Assembly (NCBI RefSeq): GCF_030123325.1 | Contig: NZ_CP126106.1 | Location: forward strand, 5,719,870 to 5,783,869 | Source: Peribacillus simplex | GTDB taxonomy: Bacteria; Bacillota; Bacilli; Bacillales; DSM-1321 | Reading direction: 5' to 3' | Length of the DNA: 64,000 nucleotides | In this document: in pieces, positions 18,214-26,665 of the stretch | Layout of the letters: every line of letters begins with the position of its first letter | How positions within the stretch are numbered: the stretch's first letter is position 1 | Made by a program: the position numbers and the translations under genes | The notes under the pieces: generated by a model | What the model saw: only the letters and a program-made list of their open reading frames with translations | The model's database searches: none | Told to the model about the DNA's origin: nothing

Positions 18214-19566
18214 TCACCCTCTTGCAACAGCTGCTCGAACAGCTTGTTCAAAAATTGCAGTGGCCCCGCGAAGCTGGGATTCCGTTACGATCAATGGAGG
18301 CAAGAACCTCACTACACTTCCATGTCTGCCGCCAACTTCCAGTATCAATCCTCTTTGAAAACATTCCTGTTGAATGGCACTGGCAAGTTGCGAATCAGCA
18401 GGATGGCTTCCATTCGCATTTTGCGGTTCTTCAGGATTGATCATTTCCACACCGACCATTAATCCCCGGCCCCTGACATCACCGATCTGCTTAATATCTT
18501 TTTGCAAATCTTTAAGAATATCCTTTAAGATTTCTCCCATTTTAGCGGCATGCTCCACAAGATTCGTCTCTTTCATGTATTTTAAAGTAGCTGTTCCTGC
18601 TGCCATTGCCATTTGGTTTCCGCGGAACGTACCGATATGTGCACCTGGTGACCATAGGTCAAGCTCTTTGTTATAAATCACCACCGATAATGGAAGACTT
18701 CCGCCTATTGCTTTGGATAGTACAAGAACATCCGGAATGATTCCTGCATGTTCAAAGGCAAACATTTTCCCTGTACGGCCGATACCTGATTGAACTTCGT
18801 CGATAATTAGCGGAATGCCCTTCTCTTTTGTTATTCTCCTGATTTCCTTAAGCCATGGAATTGGAGCTGGAATGGAGCCTCCCTCGCCTTGTACTGCTTC
18901 TAAAATCATTCCTGCAGGCGGCAATAATCCTGATTCGGGATCGTTCAATAGATTTTCGATATACTGGCTGCTGATTTTATGGCTTTCTTCCCCGCCTATT
19001 CCAAAGGGACAGCGATACTGATAAGGATACGGCAGGAATTGTACATCTGGGATTAACCCTTGTATTTTTTCCTTTGGCTTTGTATTGCCGCTGATTGACA
19101 TGGTTGCATGCGTTGCCCCGTGGTAAGCACCTTGGAAGGATAAAATACTTCTATTGCCTGTCGCTGTTTTTACTAGTTTAAGTGCTGCCTCAATGGCGTC
19201 TCCGCCAGTAGGACCACAGAATTGAATTTTTGCATTTTTCCTGAATTCCTCAGGCAGGCATTCAAAAATTTCATCGACGAACTGCTCTTTGATCGGCGTC
19301 GTAAAGTCCAATGTATGCAAAGGACGCTTGTCCTTAAGAATTTTTTCCATTGCCTCGAGCACTGCCGGATGATTGTGTCCAAGCGCTAATGTTCCAGCCC
19401 CCGCCAGAAAATCAATATAACGTTTTCCATCCATGTCTGTTAAGTAAATTCCCTCCGCTTGATCGATCGCCATGGGTAATCTTCTAGGATATGATCGGGC
19501 ATTTGATTCCCTTGTATTTTGTTGTTCCAGTAGTTGATCATTTTTCGTAAGCATGTTAGTTACCAT
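18214..19566 (-). CDS. rhbA: diaminobutyrate-2-oxoglutarate aminotransferase
   Basis: A 450-residue class III PLP aminotransferase that makes L-2,4-diaminobutyrate from aspartate semialdehyde with glutamate as donor. Visible features are DMDGKRYIDFLAGAGTLALGHNHP, FCGPTGGDAIEAALKL, the PLP aspartate in LIIDEVQSGIGRTGKMFAFE and the lysine in LVLSKAIGGSLPLSVVIYN. It heads the siderophore operon, downstream of a promoter with overlapping Fur-type sites, with a GGAGG ribosome site. RhbA and ectoine-pathway EctB are related; the operon partners decide for siderophore synthesis. Confidence 0.92.
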   Translation of the reverse strand: MVTNMLTKNDQLLEQQNTRESNARSYPRRLPMAIDQAEGIYLTDMDGKRYIDFLAGAGTLALGHNHPAVLEAMEKILKDKRPLHTLDFTTPIKEQFVDEIFECLPEEFRKNAKIQFCGPTGGDAIEAALKLVKTATGNRSILSFQGAYHGATHATMSISGNTKPKEKIQGLIPDVQFLPYPYQYRCPFGIGGEESHKISSQYIENLLNDPESGLLPPAGMILEAVQGEGGSIPAPIPWLKEIRRITKEKGIPLIIDEVQSGIGRTGKMFAFEHAGIIPDVLVLSKAIGGSLPLSVVIYNKELDLWSPGAHIGTFRGNQMAMAAGTATLKYMKETNLVEHAAKMGEILKDILKDLQKDIKQIGDVRGRGLMVGVEMINPEEPQNANGSHPADSQLASAIQQECFQRGLILEVGGRHGSVVRFLPPLIVTESQLRGATAIFEQAVRAAVARG

Positions 19567-19591
19567 AGTGAACCTCCATATATTAAATTAA

Positions 19592-19650
19592 TTGAGAATA
19601 ATTATCATTATCATGGAACTAATTTTACTGATAATGATAATTATTCTCAA
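19592..19650. promoter_or_regulatory. Fur-box-like inverted duplicate and operon promoter
   Basis: Two 22-base blocks (19592-19613 and 19629-19650) are perfect reverse complements separated by 15 bases. Each contains GATAATGATAATTATTCTC-type sequence resembling the Fur box. On the minus strand the right-hand block supplies a -35 TTGAGA (19645-19650), and a -10 TAAAAT lies at 19622-19627 with a 17-base spacer, so one block fills the promoter spacer and the other lies just past the start site. Iron repression by Fur is inferred. Confidence 0.85.
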
Positions 19651-19754
19651 TGAGTAAATCCACTCATTTTTCTGCTATTAATTTCCAATAAAATTAAGAA
19701 AAGGTTAAAACTGGGGCCTATTCTCCACTTAACTATTGAATATAAAAAATGTTG

Positions 19755-19782
19755 TTAAGGTTTTATTAAGATTCTGTTTATA
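19755..19782 (+). promoter_or_regulatory. candidate PhoP-type direct repeats
   Basis: Three hexamers, TTAAGG, TTAAGA and TTTATA, start at 19755, 19766 and 19777, exactly 11 bases apart. This is the geometry of Pho boxes (TT[ACT]ACA repeats), though the hexamers match only 4 to 5 of 6 positions. It lies upstream of the VTC-domain gene. Confidence 0.35.
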
Positions 19783-19823
19783 AGCTGAACGCAGTCAAAA
19801 ATCATGAAAAAGGAGGAACGGCA

Positions 19824-20507
19824 ATGAACGGTTTAAAGGGAAGGCGGGAACTTAAACATGCAATCACCAAAGCGGATTGTCATTTATTAAGAAAAAATCT
19901 GCAAAACTTCATGAGACTTGATCCCCATGGGTGTGATGGGAAATATTTAATTCGAAGTGTTTATTTCGATAACTTTGACAATAAAATCCTGCGGCAAAAA
20001 ACAGAGGGGTTCTATCACAGGGATAAGTTCAGGGCTAGACTTTATGATCATAATGCCAATTTCATCAATCTAGAAAAAAAGAGTAAGCGGAATAACCTTA
20101 CCTATAAACAGAAGTGCATGCTTTCTGCCGAGGAATACGAACGGATTCGTTCAGGGGATATAGATTGGATGTCCCAGGATTCAAGGGATATCCTCAGGGA
20201 CTTATACATTCAAATGACCCTTTTCCAAATCAAGCCGACAACCGTCGTTGACTATGAAAGGGAGGTATTCATCTATGAGTATGGAAATGTGCGGGTCACC
20301 TTTGACAGTAACGTGAAAACGAGCTTTCGGGATACGGACTTCCTGAATCCCGAATTGATCGTGGTCGATGCTTTAGACCCAGATTGTGTCATCCTGGAAA
20401 TAAAGTTTGACGAATTTCTTCCGGATATCATCAAACAATTGTTATCCATCATCGATACTAGAAAAACAGCTTTTTCAAAATACCAACTAAGCAGAAGATA
20501 CGGCTGA
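19824..20507 (+). CDS. VTC-domain protein (polyphosphate polymerase-type fold)
   Basis: A 227-residue protein consisting almost wholly of a VTC domain, the tunnel fold of eukaryotic polyphosphate polymerase Vtc4. Charged signature stretches are GRRELKHAITKAD at the N-terminus, LIRSVYFDNFDN, RDKFRARLYD, INLEKKSKRN, VDYEREVFIYEY, RVTFDSN and LEIKFDEFLPD. Bacterial members are usually paired with a DUF4956 membrane protein and often with CotH. Here the DUF4956 partner, directly downstream, is broken. A GGAGG ribosome site precedes ATG. Catalysis of polyphosphate synthesis is not shown by the sequence. Confidence 0.85.
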   Translation: MNGLKGRRELKHAITKADCHLLRKNLQNFMRLDPHGCDGKYLIRSVYFDNFDNKILRQKTEGFYHRDKFRARLYDHNANFINLEKKSKRNNLTYKQKCMLSAEEYERIRSGDIDWMSQDSRDILRDLYIQMTLFQIKPTTVVDYEREVFIYEYGNVRVTFDSNVKTSFRDTDFLNPELIVVDALDPDCVILEIKFDEFLPDIIKQLLSIIDTRKTAFSKYQLSRRYG

Positions 20508-20542
20508 TTGCAACAAACATATAAATTTTGGAGGAATAGAAA

Positions 20543-20834
20543 ATGGATACGACGACAACCAGCACCACTTTTAATGATATTTTCAAATCAAGCTTTTTGG
20601 ACAAGACCGAGAGTTTTTCAATCATTGACTCCCTAATTGGATTACTGTTGGCATGCCATCGGATTGTTCATTTACGTCATTTATAAGAAAACCTTTTCCG
20701 GTGTGATGTACTCACATAATTTCAATATATCCCTCATCATCATGACAATGGCCACGGCTTTGATCATCATGGGCATATCGGCAAATATCGTCAACAGCCA
20801 GCGGAAAGAAAGCGGATTTCTGAAAACAACTTGA
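20543..20834 (+). pseudogene. DUF4956 membrane protein, frameshifted and truncated
   Basis: The first frame starts with a good GGAGG site at an ATG (20543), reads MDTTTTSTTFNDIFKSSF, and stops after 47 codons (20684-20686). The continuation of the same family sequence (IGLFIYVIYKKTFSGVMYSH, then NISLIIMTMATALIIMGI) is in another frame. A loss of about two bases near 20651-20656 would explain it. After SANIV the sequence no longer resembles the family and stops at 20834, so roughly the C-terminal two thirds is missing. A transposon-like element begins 15 bases later. Confidence 0.75.
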
Positions 20835-20848
20835 ACGTTTTTTAAAGA

Positions 20849-21058
20849 GGCACTTTTCGTAAAGATTGTTGTTTTTAAAAGAAACTATTTAACGTTGATT
20901 GGAGCGCAAGTGCGAGACTCCTGCGGGAGCAGCGGGACAAGTGAGACCCCACAGGCGTTTTCGCCGAGGAGGCTCACCGCCCGCCCCGCGGAAAGCGAGC
21001 ATCTGGAATCAACCACACCGCTTTACTTGGAATAGCAACAAAGTATGCGAAAACAGCC
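20849..21058. mobile_element. MITE-like element, copy A
   Basis: A 210-base non-coding element with about 23-base terminal inverted repeats starting GGC (left GGCACTTTTCG, right end read inward GGCTGTTTTCG, both reaching TTGTTG). The flanking 8-mers TTTAAAGA and TTTAATGA match at 7 of 8 positions and look like a target duplication. It encloses one copy of the core repeat (20894-21013). GG-ended repeats plus an 8-base duplication fit ISL3-family transposition; that family call is an inference. Confidence 0.75.
20894..21013 (+). repeat. GC-rich core repeat, copy 2 (inside MITE copy A)
   Basis: Bounded by GTTGATTGGAGCG and AATCAAC and sharing GAGACTCCTGCGGGAGC, CGAGGAGGCTCACCGCCC and CGCGGAAAGCGAGC with copy 3. 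It is nested inside the terminal inverted repeats of the element. Confidence 0.9.
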
Positions 21059-21110
21059 TTTAATGAAAACGGTAGGCAAACTGCTTTTCTTCGAATTATC
21101 TATAGTCTGA

Positions 21111-21143
21111 GGTATCCCAAAAATATTCGGGATACCTTTTTTA
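21111..21143 (+). terminator. terminator downstream of the VTC/DUF4956 remnant
   Basis: GGTATCCC pairs with GGGATACC around a 10-base loop and is followed by six T residues on the plus strand. Confidence 0.8.
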
Positions 21144-21184
21144 TTGAATTGGCGTATGGCTTTTTCCGGGTTATTCCTCCACAT

Positions 21185-21210
21185 TTGATTAATTTTTAGC
21201 TGCTAATCAA
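21185..21210. promoter_or_regulatory. inverted repeat upstream of the amylase gene
   Basis: TTGATTA and TAATCAA form a perfect 7-base inverted repeat with a 12-base spacer, next to TATAAA hexamers. It may be an operator for the amylase gene. No CcpA-type cre was recognised. Confidence 0.35.
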
Positions 21211-21388
21211 TATAAAATACCCTTATTTGGTATAAAATAGTAAAATAGAGAGGTAAATGAACCTCAATCAAGAGGGTTGTTCACTTGTTTATCAATTGGA
21301 ATTAGGGGGTAAAGATTTCCATTATTACTTTATCCGATCGTACAGTTTCACTTTTGTTAAAAACGGGTCGGTGTCAGGGGGGAAACGG

Positions 21389-22852
21389 ATGAAAAGAAAT
21401 CATACGATGATGCAATTTTTTGAGTGGCATCTTGAGGCAGATGGTTCTCATTGGGAGAGATTGAAATTTGCAGCCTCCAAGTTGAAGGATATAGGAATTG
21501 ACTGCGTTTGGCTTCCGCCAGTAACCAAAGGGCAATCCGTTGGGGATAATGGATATGGAATATACGATGGATACGATTTGGGGGAATTTGACCAAAAAGG
21601 AACAGTTCGTACCAAATACGGGACCAAAGATGAATTGTTGCAAGCGATAGCCACCTGTCATAACTACGGACTTTGCGTTTATATCGATTTAGTCATGAAC
21701 CATAAAGCAGGAGCCGATGGAACCGAAAAATTTGAAGTGATTGAAGTCAATCCAGAAAACCGTATGGAAGATATCTCAGAACCATTTGAAATGGAAGGCT
21801 GGACAAAATTCGATTTTCCAGGCCGTAAAAATAAATACTCTGATTTTAAATGGAACCATACTCATTTTAATGGTACAGACTATGATGCCGAAAACGACAA
21901 AATGGGTGTATATCGAATCACAGGCGAAAACAAGCACTGGAATCAGCATGTCATCGATGAATTCGGAAACTATGATTATTTAATGTTTGCCAATATCGAT
22001 TACAGCCTGCCGGAAGTTCGTCAGGAAATGATTAGCTGGGGAAAATGGATGGTTGATACGTTAAAGTGTGATGGTTTTCGTTTGGACGCCGTTAAACATA
22101 TCGATTATGAATTCATCAATGAATTTCTCCAAGAACTCATTCCTTATACAAAGGAACATTTCTTCATGGTCGGCGAATTTTGGAAGGCGGATGTTAAAGC
22201 ATGTCAAACTTACTTAGAGCAAACCAATCATGACCTCAACTTGTTCGATGTTTCCCTGCATTATAAATTTCATGAGGCCTCAAACGCAGGAACTGACTTC
22301 GACCTCTCAACCATCTTTGATAATACCCTCGTCCAAACCAATCCGGCAGAGGCCGTCACTTTTGTCGACAACCATGACTCCCAGCCCCATGAATCCCTGG
22401 AATCTTGGGTAAAGGATTGGTTCAAACCATCGGCATATGCACTTACCTTGCTTAGACTTTGCGGTTATCCATGTGTCTTTTACGGGGACTATTATGGAAT
22501 CGGCGGGCCTTCTCCGGTGCCAGGGAAAAAGGACATTCTAGATCGCCTCTTATATGCAAGGTATGAAAAAGCATACGGGGAACAGACTGATTACTTTGAT
22601 GATCCAAATACGATAGGCTGGGTCCGGCACGGAGTTGAAGAGCTAGAAGGCTCGGGGTGCGCCGTCATAATTTCGAATGGAGATCGCAACAGTGAAAAAA
22701 GGATGTTCGTCGGTAAACATCGTGCTGGTGAAATCTGGAGTGATTTAACTTGTCATAGAGATGACCACATCACCATTGAAGAAGATGGTTTCGCGACCTT
22801 TCCCGTTCATGGGAAAAGCGTATCGGTATGGGCTTTGAATAATCCGCTCTAA
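21389..22852 (+). CDS. alpha-amylase, GH13 family, cytoplasmic type
   Basis: A 487-residue GH13 (subfamily 5 style) alpha-amylase that hydrolyses alpha-1,4-glucans. All four GH13 regions are present: DLVMNH (region I), GFRLDAVKH with the nucleophile aspartate (region II), GEFW with the acid/base glutamate (region III) and FVDNHDS (region IV). The start at 21389 (MKRNHTMMQFFEWHLE) follows a GGGGGG-AAACGG ribosome site; the longer frame upstream has none. The protein begins directly with the catalytic domain and has no signal peptide, so it probably acts on intracellular glycogen or imported maltodextrins. It stands alone between terminators. Confidence 0.93.
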   Translation: MKRNHTMMQFFEWHLEADGSHWERLKFAASKLKDIGIDCVWLPPVTKGQSVGDNGYGIYDGYDLGEFDQKGTVRTKYGTKDELLQAIATCHNYGLCVYIDLVMNHKAGADGTEKFEVIEVNPENRMEDISEPFEMEGWTKFDFPGRKNKYSDFKWNHTHFNGTDYDAENDKMGVYRITGENKHWNQHVIDEFGNYDYLMFANIDYSLPEVRQEMISWGKWMVDTLKCDGFRLDAVKHIDYEFINEFLQELIPYTKEHFFMVGEFWKADVKACQTYLEQTNHDLNLFDVSLHYKFHEASNAGTDFDLSTIFDNTLVQTNPAEAVTFVDNHDSQPHESLESWVKDWFKPSAYALTLLRLCGYPCVFYGDYYGIGGPSPVPGKKDILDRLLYARYEKAYGEQTDYFDDPNTIGWVRHGVEELEGSGCAVIISNGDRNSEKRMFVGKHRAGEIWSDLTCHRDDHITIEEDGFATFPVHGKSVSVWALNNPL

Positions 22853-22858
22853 AAAGAG

Positions 22859-22908
22859 ATAAGCAAGGAACGGCATGTCCATTTGCGGATATGCTGTTCT
22901 TTGCTTAT
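22859..22908 (+). other. 22-bp RNA hairpin after the amylase gene
   Basis: The plus-strand transcript folds into an uninterrupted 22-bp stem (three G-U pairs) with a 6-base loop, just after the amylase stop. No T tract follows. On the minus strand the three G-U positions become A-C mismatches, so the structure is tuned to plus-strand RNA. It may be a 3' stabilising or weakly terminating hairpin. Confidence 0.7.
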
Positions 22909-23018
22909 GACAACACCCTTGAAGACTTGGAAATAAGTCTGTATGCCACATAGGGAAAGATAATTTTTCCATTTTGATCAATCATGGTAAGATAAGGGAA
23001 AAAGGAGTTGAAGGAAAA

Positions 23019-24254
23019 GTGAAAAATGAAATCATTGAAAGATTCACTTCTTATGTGAAAGTAGATACCCAATCGAATGAGGAAAATCCCTCATGTCCCT
23101 CTACACCCGGACAGTTGACCTTGGCAAATGCATTGGTCAAGGAACTTCAATCGATTGGGATGAAGGAAGTGACAATTGATCAGAACGGATATGTCATGGC
23201 AACATTGCCAGCCAATTCAAGTAAGGATGTCCCGACAATCGGTTTCTTGGCACATGTCGATACAGCAACGGATTTCACTGGAAAAGATGTAAAACCGCAA
23301 ATCATTGACAACTATGATGGCAATGATCTTACTTTACATGAAAAATTGGATGTCATTCTTTCACCTGATGATTTTCCTTCGCTTAAGAACTATAAAGGGC
23401 ATACCTTGATTACAACGGATGGGACAACCCTGTTGGGAGCAGATAATAAGGCTGGAATTGCCGAAATCATGACTGCCATGGATTATTTGATCCAGCATCC
23501 GGAAATCAAGCATGGAAAAATCCGTGTTGCTTTTACTCCCGATGAGGAAATCGGCAGGGGGCCCCATAAGTTTGATGTAGATGCTTTTGATGCTCAATTT
23601 GCCTACACCGTGGACGGTGGTCCACTTGGAGAACTTGAATATGAGAGCTTCAATGCAGCATCGGCCAAAATCCTGATCAAAGGGACGAATATTCACCCTG
23701 GTACGGCTAAAGGAAAAATGGTCAACTCGGCAAAAATCGCCATGGAATTCCATAATGAACTCCCAGTGGCAGAAGCACCGGAATATACGGAGGGTTACGA
23801 AGGATTTTATCATCTGATTTCATTTCACGGTGATGTGGAAGAGACCAAGCTTTCTTATATCATCAGGGATTTCGACCGCCAAAAATTTAATGAACGCAAG
23901 GAATATATAACAAAAGTAATCGAAGATTTAAAAGAAAAATATGGGCAAAACCGCATCCAGCTTGAATTAAACGACCAATACTTCAACATGAAGGAAAAAA
24001 TTGAGCCCGTAAAGGAAATCGTGGATATTGCCCACGAAGCAATGGAGAAACTCGATATAAAACCGAAAATCTCGCCAATACGCGGTGGTACGGACGGTTC
24101 TCAATTATCGTATATGGGCCTGCCAACACCCAACATCTTTACGGGCGGGGAGAACTTTCATGGCAAATATGAATTTATTTCCGTCGATAACATGATCCTG
24201 GCCACTAAGGTGATCGTTGGCATTGCATCGCTTTTTGAAGAAAAAGCAATGTAG
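23019..24254 (+). CDS. pepT: peptidase T (tripeptide aminopeptidase)
   Basis: A 411-residue M20B-family zinc aminopeptidase that releases N-terminal residues from tripeptides in the cytoplasm. Metal and catalytic motifs are FLAHVDTATDF, TTDGTTLLGADNKAGIAEIM, VAFTPDEEIGRG and, at the C-terminus, FTGGENFHGKYEFIS. The start is the GTG at 23019 with AAGGAG eleven bases upstream; it gives MKNEIIERFTSYV, matching the family N-terminus. It is monocistronic, with a strong terminator shared with katE. Confidence 0.95.
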   Translation: MKNEIIERFTSYVKVDTQSNEENPSCPSTPGQLTLANALVKELQSIGMKEVTIDQNGYVMATLPANSSKDVPTIGFLAHVDTATDFTGKDVKPQIIDNYDGNDLTLHEKLDVILSPDDFPSLKNYKGHTLITTDGTTLLGADNKAGIAEIMTAMDYLIQHPEIKHGKIRVAFTPDEEIGRGPHKFDVDAFDAQFAYTVDGGPLGELEYESFNAASAKILIKGTNIHPGTAKGKMVNSAKIAMEFHNELPVAEAPEYTEGYEGFYHLISFHGDVEETKLSYIIRDFDRQKFNERKEYITKVIEDLKEKYGQNRIQLELNDQYFNMKEKIEPVKEIVDIAHEAMEKLDIKPKISPIRGGTDGSQLSYMGLPTPNIFTGGENFHGKYEFISVDNMILATKVIVGIASLFEEKAM

Positions 24255-24275
24255 CTTGATACGAAATGCCTTTAT

Positions 24276-24311
24276 TGAAAAACCCCCGACTCCAAGTCTG
24301 GGGGTTTTTCA
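24276..24311. terminator. bidirectional terminator between pepT and katE
   Basis: AAAAACCCCCGACT pairs with AGTCTGGGGGTTTTT around a 3-base loop, usable from both sides. Confidence 0.92.
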
Positions 24312-24318
24312 TCCAATA

Positions 24319-26388
24319 TTAAACGCGATTCCAGTGACGGTGCTTGGCAATCGCCTCGATAAAGACAGTACCACTATTTTTATCCGTAACAGCTACAATG
24401 CCTGAGGCTGGATCATTGGAACCGATGCCTGCCTTCGATAGGATTTCGGCTCCTTCTTTTCCCGCACCAATTGCTTTGAAATGATTGTAGGCTTCATCAA
24501 CAAAGTAAATTGGTTCCTTGGATGCCTTTAAAGAATTGACGCTCTCCTGCCCTCCTGGCACATATACAGCATCGAAAAGTACCGAATCGGCTGTCAGGAA
24601 TGTCTGATTCACCTCGGCCTGCTGTCCTTTAGAACTTGTAATCACTCCACGGTTATGACTGATGATTTCAGCCGTTATCCCTGCCGATTTAAATGATTCC
24701 AAAACTTGATTGACCTCTGACCCGTTGAAGCCATTTGCAGCCAAGATTGCCACTTTCCTTGTTGCGGCCGTGTTCACCTTCATTTGCTCCTGGCTTAAAG
24801 CTGGAGAAGCCAAATCCATTTTGACCTCACTTTTGTTGGCCGGAGGATTCACGCCCACCCCAATAGCGATCGTTTTAGCCAGCTCTACATCCACATTGCT
24901 GAACATCTCGACGATTTGCTGCTGAACGTCCTTACTTTTCACTTTTCCCACTTCAAAGTGGAACGCCTGAATAATATGCTCCTTCTCCACTTCCGTCATG
25001 CTATTCCAAAATAATTTAGCCTGGCTGTAATGATCCTTGAAGCTTTCACTGCGTTGTCGGACCTTCCTGCCATCGACTTTTTCCTGGTAATGTGCATAGC
25101 CGCCTTCCTCTTCCGAAGCAGGTTCGGGAGAGTTGCCTGCAAGGGAATTTTTGTGGTAGCTGACCTGTCCTGGATTTATTGACATTCGGTGCATGCCATC
25201 GCGTTGATTATTATGAACGGGGGCAACCGTCCTATTAATCGGAAGCTCATGGAAATTCGGTCCTCCCAATCGGGATAGCTGGGTATCGGTGTATGAGAAT
25301 AACCGTCCCTGGAGCAGCGGATCATTTGAAAAATCAATACCCGGTACGACATGCCCCGGATGGAACGCTATCTGTTCCGTCTCTGCAAAAAAGTTATCCG
25401 TATTTTGATTCAAAACCATTTTTCCGATTATTTTCACCGGAATCTGTTCTTCCGGCCATAGTTTAGTAGGATCAAGGATATCAAAGTCGAATTTGAATTC
25501 ATCTTCCTCCTTAATCATTTGCACGCCAAATTCAAATTCAGGATAATTTCCGGTGTCTATCGCTTCCCACAGATCTTGGCGGTGAAAATCAGGATTCTTC
25601 CCTGCAATTTTCTGTGCCTCATCCCAGACAAGGGATTTAACTCCAAGTACAGGCTTCCAATGGAATTTAACGAAATGGGCCACGCCTTGTTCATTTACAA
25701 AACGGAATGTATGGACACCAAACCCTTCCATCATCCGGAAACTCCTCGGTATGGCCCTATCAGAAAGATGCCACATGATCATATGAGCCGTTTCTTCATT
25801 GTTGGCGACGAAGTCCCAAAAAGTATCATGGGCAGACGCAGCCTGAGGTATTTCGTTATGAGGCTCCGGTTTAACCGCATGAATTAAATCCGGGAATTTA
25901 ATGGCATCCTGGATAAAGAATACCGGAATATTATTTCCGACTAAATCATAGTTTCCTTCCTCAGTATAGAACTTTGTAGAAAATCCCCTAACATCACGTA
26001 CCGAGTCTGCAGATCCACGGGAACCTGCCACCGTTGAGAAGCGAACGAATACGGGTGTCTTGACTGAAGGGTCTTGAAGAAACTTGGCTTTTGTATATTC
26101 GGCCATCGGTTCATATACCTGAAAATATCCATGAGCACCAGATCCACGGGCATGGACAATCCGCTCAGGAATACGCTCATGGTCAAAATGGGTCATTTTT
26201 TCCCGGAATTGAAAGTCCTCCATCAAAGTCGGACCACGCGTTCCAGCCTTCAAAGAATGCTCATCCTCAGAAATGCGCAAACCTTGGTTAGTCGTCATCT
26301 TTTTCCCATTATCGTCCACTCGATATTGATCCAACTGTCGCTGCTTACTTTGCTCATTGATTCTTCCGTTTTCATTTGCTTTTGCCAT
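24319..26388 (-). CDS. katE: large-subunit (clade II) heme catalase
   Basis: A 689-residue monofunctional catalase that dismutates hydrogen peroxide. The heme-catalase core (about residues 1-500) has the distal histidine in RIPERIVHARGSGAHGYF, the asparagine region YDLVGNNIPVFFIQD and the proximal tyrosine region RLFSYTDTQLSRLG. The last 150 residues form the DJ-1/GATase-like domain typical of HPII-size catalases (VAILAANGFNGSEV, VPGGQESVNSL). The start with the best ribosome site spacing is the ATG at 26388; one codon set upstream, ATG at 26397 is also possible. A sigma-B-type promoter lies about 90 bases upstream. Confidence 0.93.
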   Translation of the reverse strand: MAKANENGRINEQSKQRQLDQYRVDDNGKKMTTNQGLRISEDEHSLKAGTRGPTLMEDFQFREKMTHFDHERIPERIVHARGSGAHGYFQVYEPMAEYTKAKFLQDPSVKTPVFVRFSTVAGSRGSADSVRDVRGFSTKFYTEEGNYDLVGNNIPVFFIQDAIKFPDLIHAVKPEPHNEIPQAASAHDTFWDFVANNEETAHMIMWHLSDRAIPRSFRMMEGFGVHTFRFVNEQGVAHFVKFHWKPVLGVKSLVWDEAQKIAGKNPDFHRQDLWEAIDTGNYPEFEFGVQMIKEEDEFKFDFDILDPTKLWPEEQIPVKIIGKMVLNQNTDNFFAETEQIAFHPGHVVPGIDFSNDPLLQGRLFSYTDTQLSRLGGPNFHELPINRTVAPVHNNQRDGMHRMSINPGQVSYHKNSLAGNSPEPASEEEGGYAHYQEKVDGRKVRQRSESFKDHYSQAKLFWNSMTEVEKEHIIQAFHFEVGKVKSKDVQQQIVEMFSNVDVELAKTIAIGVGVNPPANKSEVKMDLASPALSQEQMKVNTAATRKVAILAANGFNGSEVNQVLESFKSAGITAEIISHNRGVITSSKGQQAEVNQTFLTADSVLFDAVYVPGGQESVNSLKASKEPIYFVDEAYNHFKAIGAGKEGAEILSKAGIGSNDPASGIVAVTDKNSGTVFIEAIAKHRHWNRV

Positions 26389-26479
26389 CCCACTCATTCC
26401 CCTCCATGTCTAAGAATTCAGATTAAATCGTGTTGTATGTACTTAATTGATTCGAAAAAATTGCGTTATCCTTCCTCAT

Positions 26480-26505
26480 ATACCACTCTATTTTGTCGGA
26501 TAAAC
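26480..26505 (-). promoter_or_regulatory. candidate sigma-B promoter of katE
   Basis: On the minus strand GTTTAT (26500-26505) and TGGTAT (26480-26485) are 14 bases apart. Each differs at one position from the sigma-B consensus GTTTAA and GGGTAT. This fits general-stress control of katE in Bacillus. Confidence 0.6.
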
Positions 26506-26607
26506 AGAATTCAAAAAAAGAATCTTCACGGTAGGTAGGTCATTGGGGGATAGGTGGAATGCTTCCCGTCCCCAGTTTTGAAACACTTAAGACGGATCAT
26601 TAACATA

Positions 26608-26656
26608 TAAAAAAGAAGCGGGAGACCGATATTTCGATCTTCCCGCTTCTTTTCAT
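26608..26656 (-). terminator. dbpA terminator
   Basis: AAAAGAAGCGGGA pairs with the downstream TCCCGCTTCTTTT arm around an AT-rich loop that itself pairs partly, directly after the dbpA stop. It also faces katE. Confidence 0.88.
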
Positions 26657-26665
26657 TCAACACCT

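Noticed and set aside
23361..23813. 150-codon minus-strand frame inside pepT
   Set aside because: It is antisense to a conserved enzyme and has no homology that I recognise.
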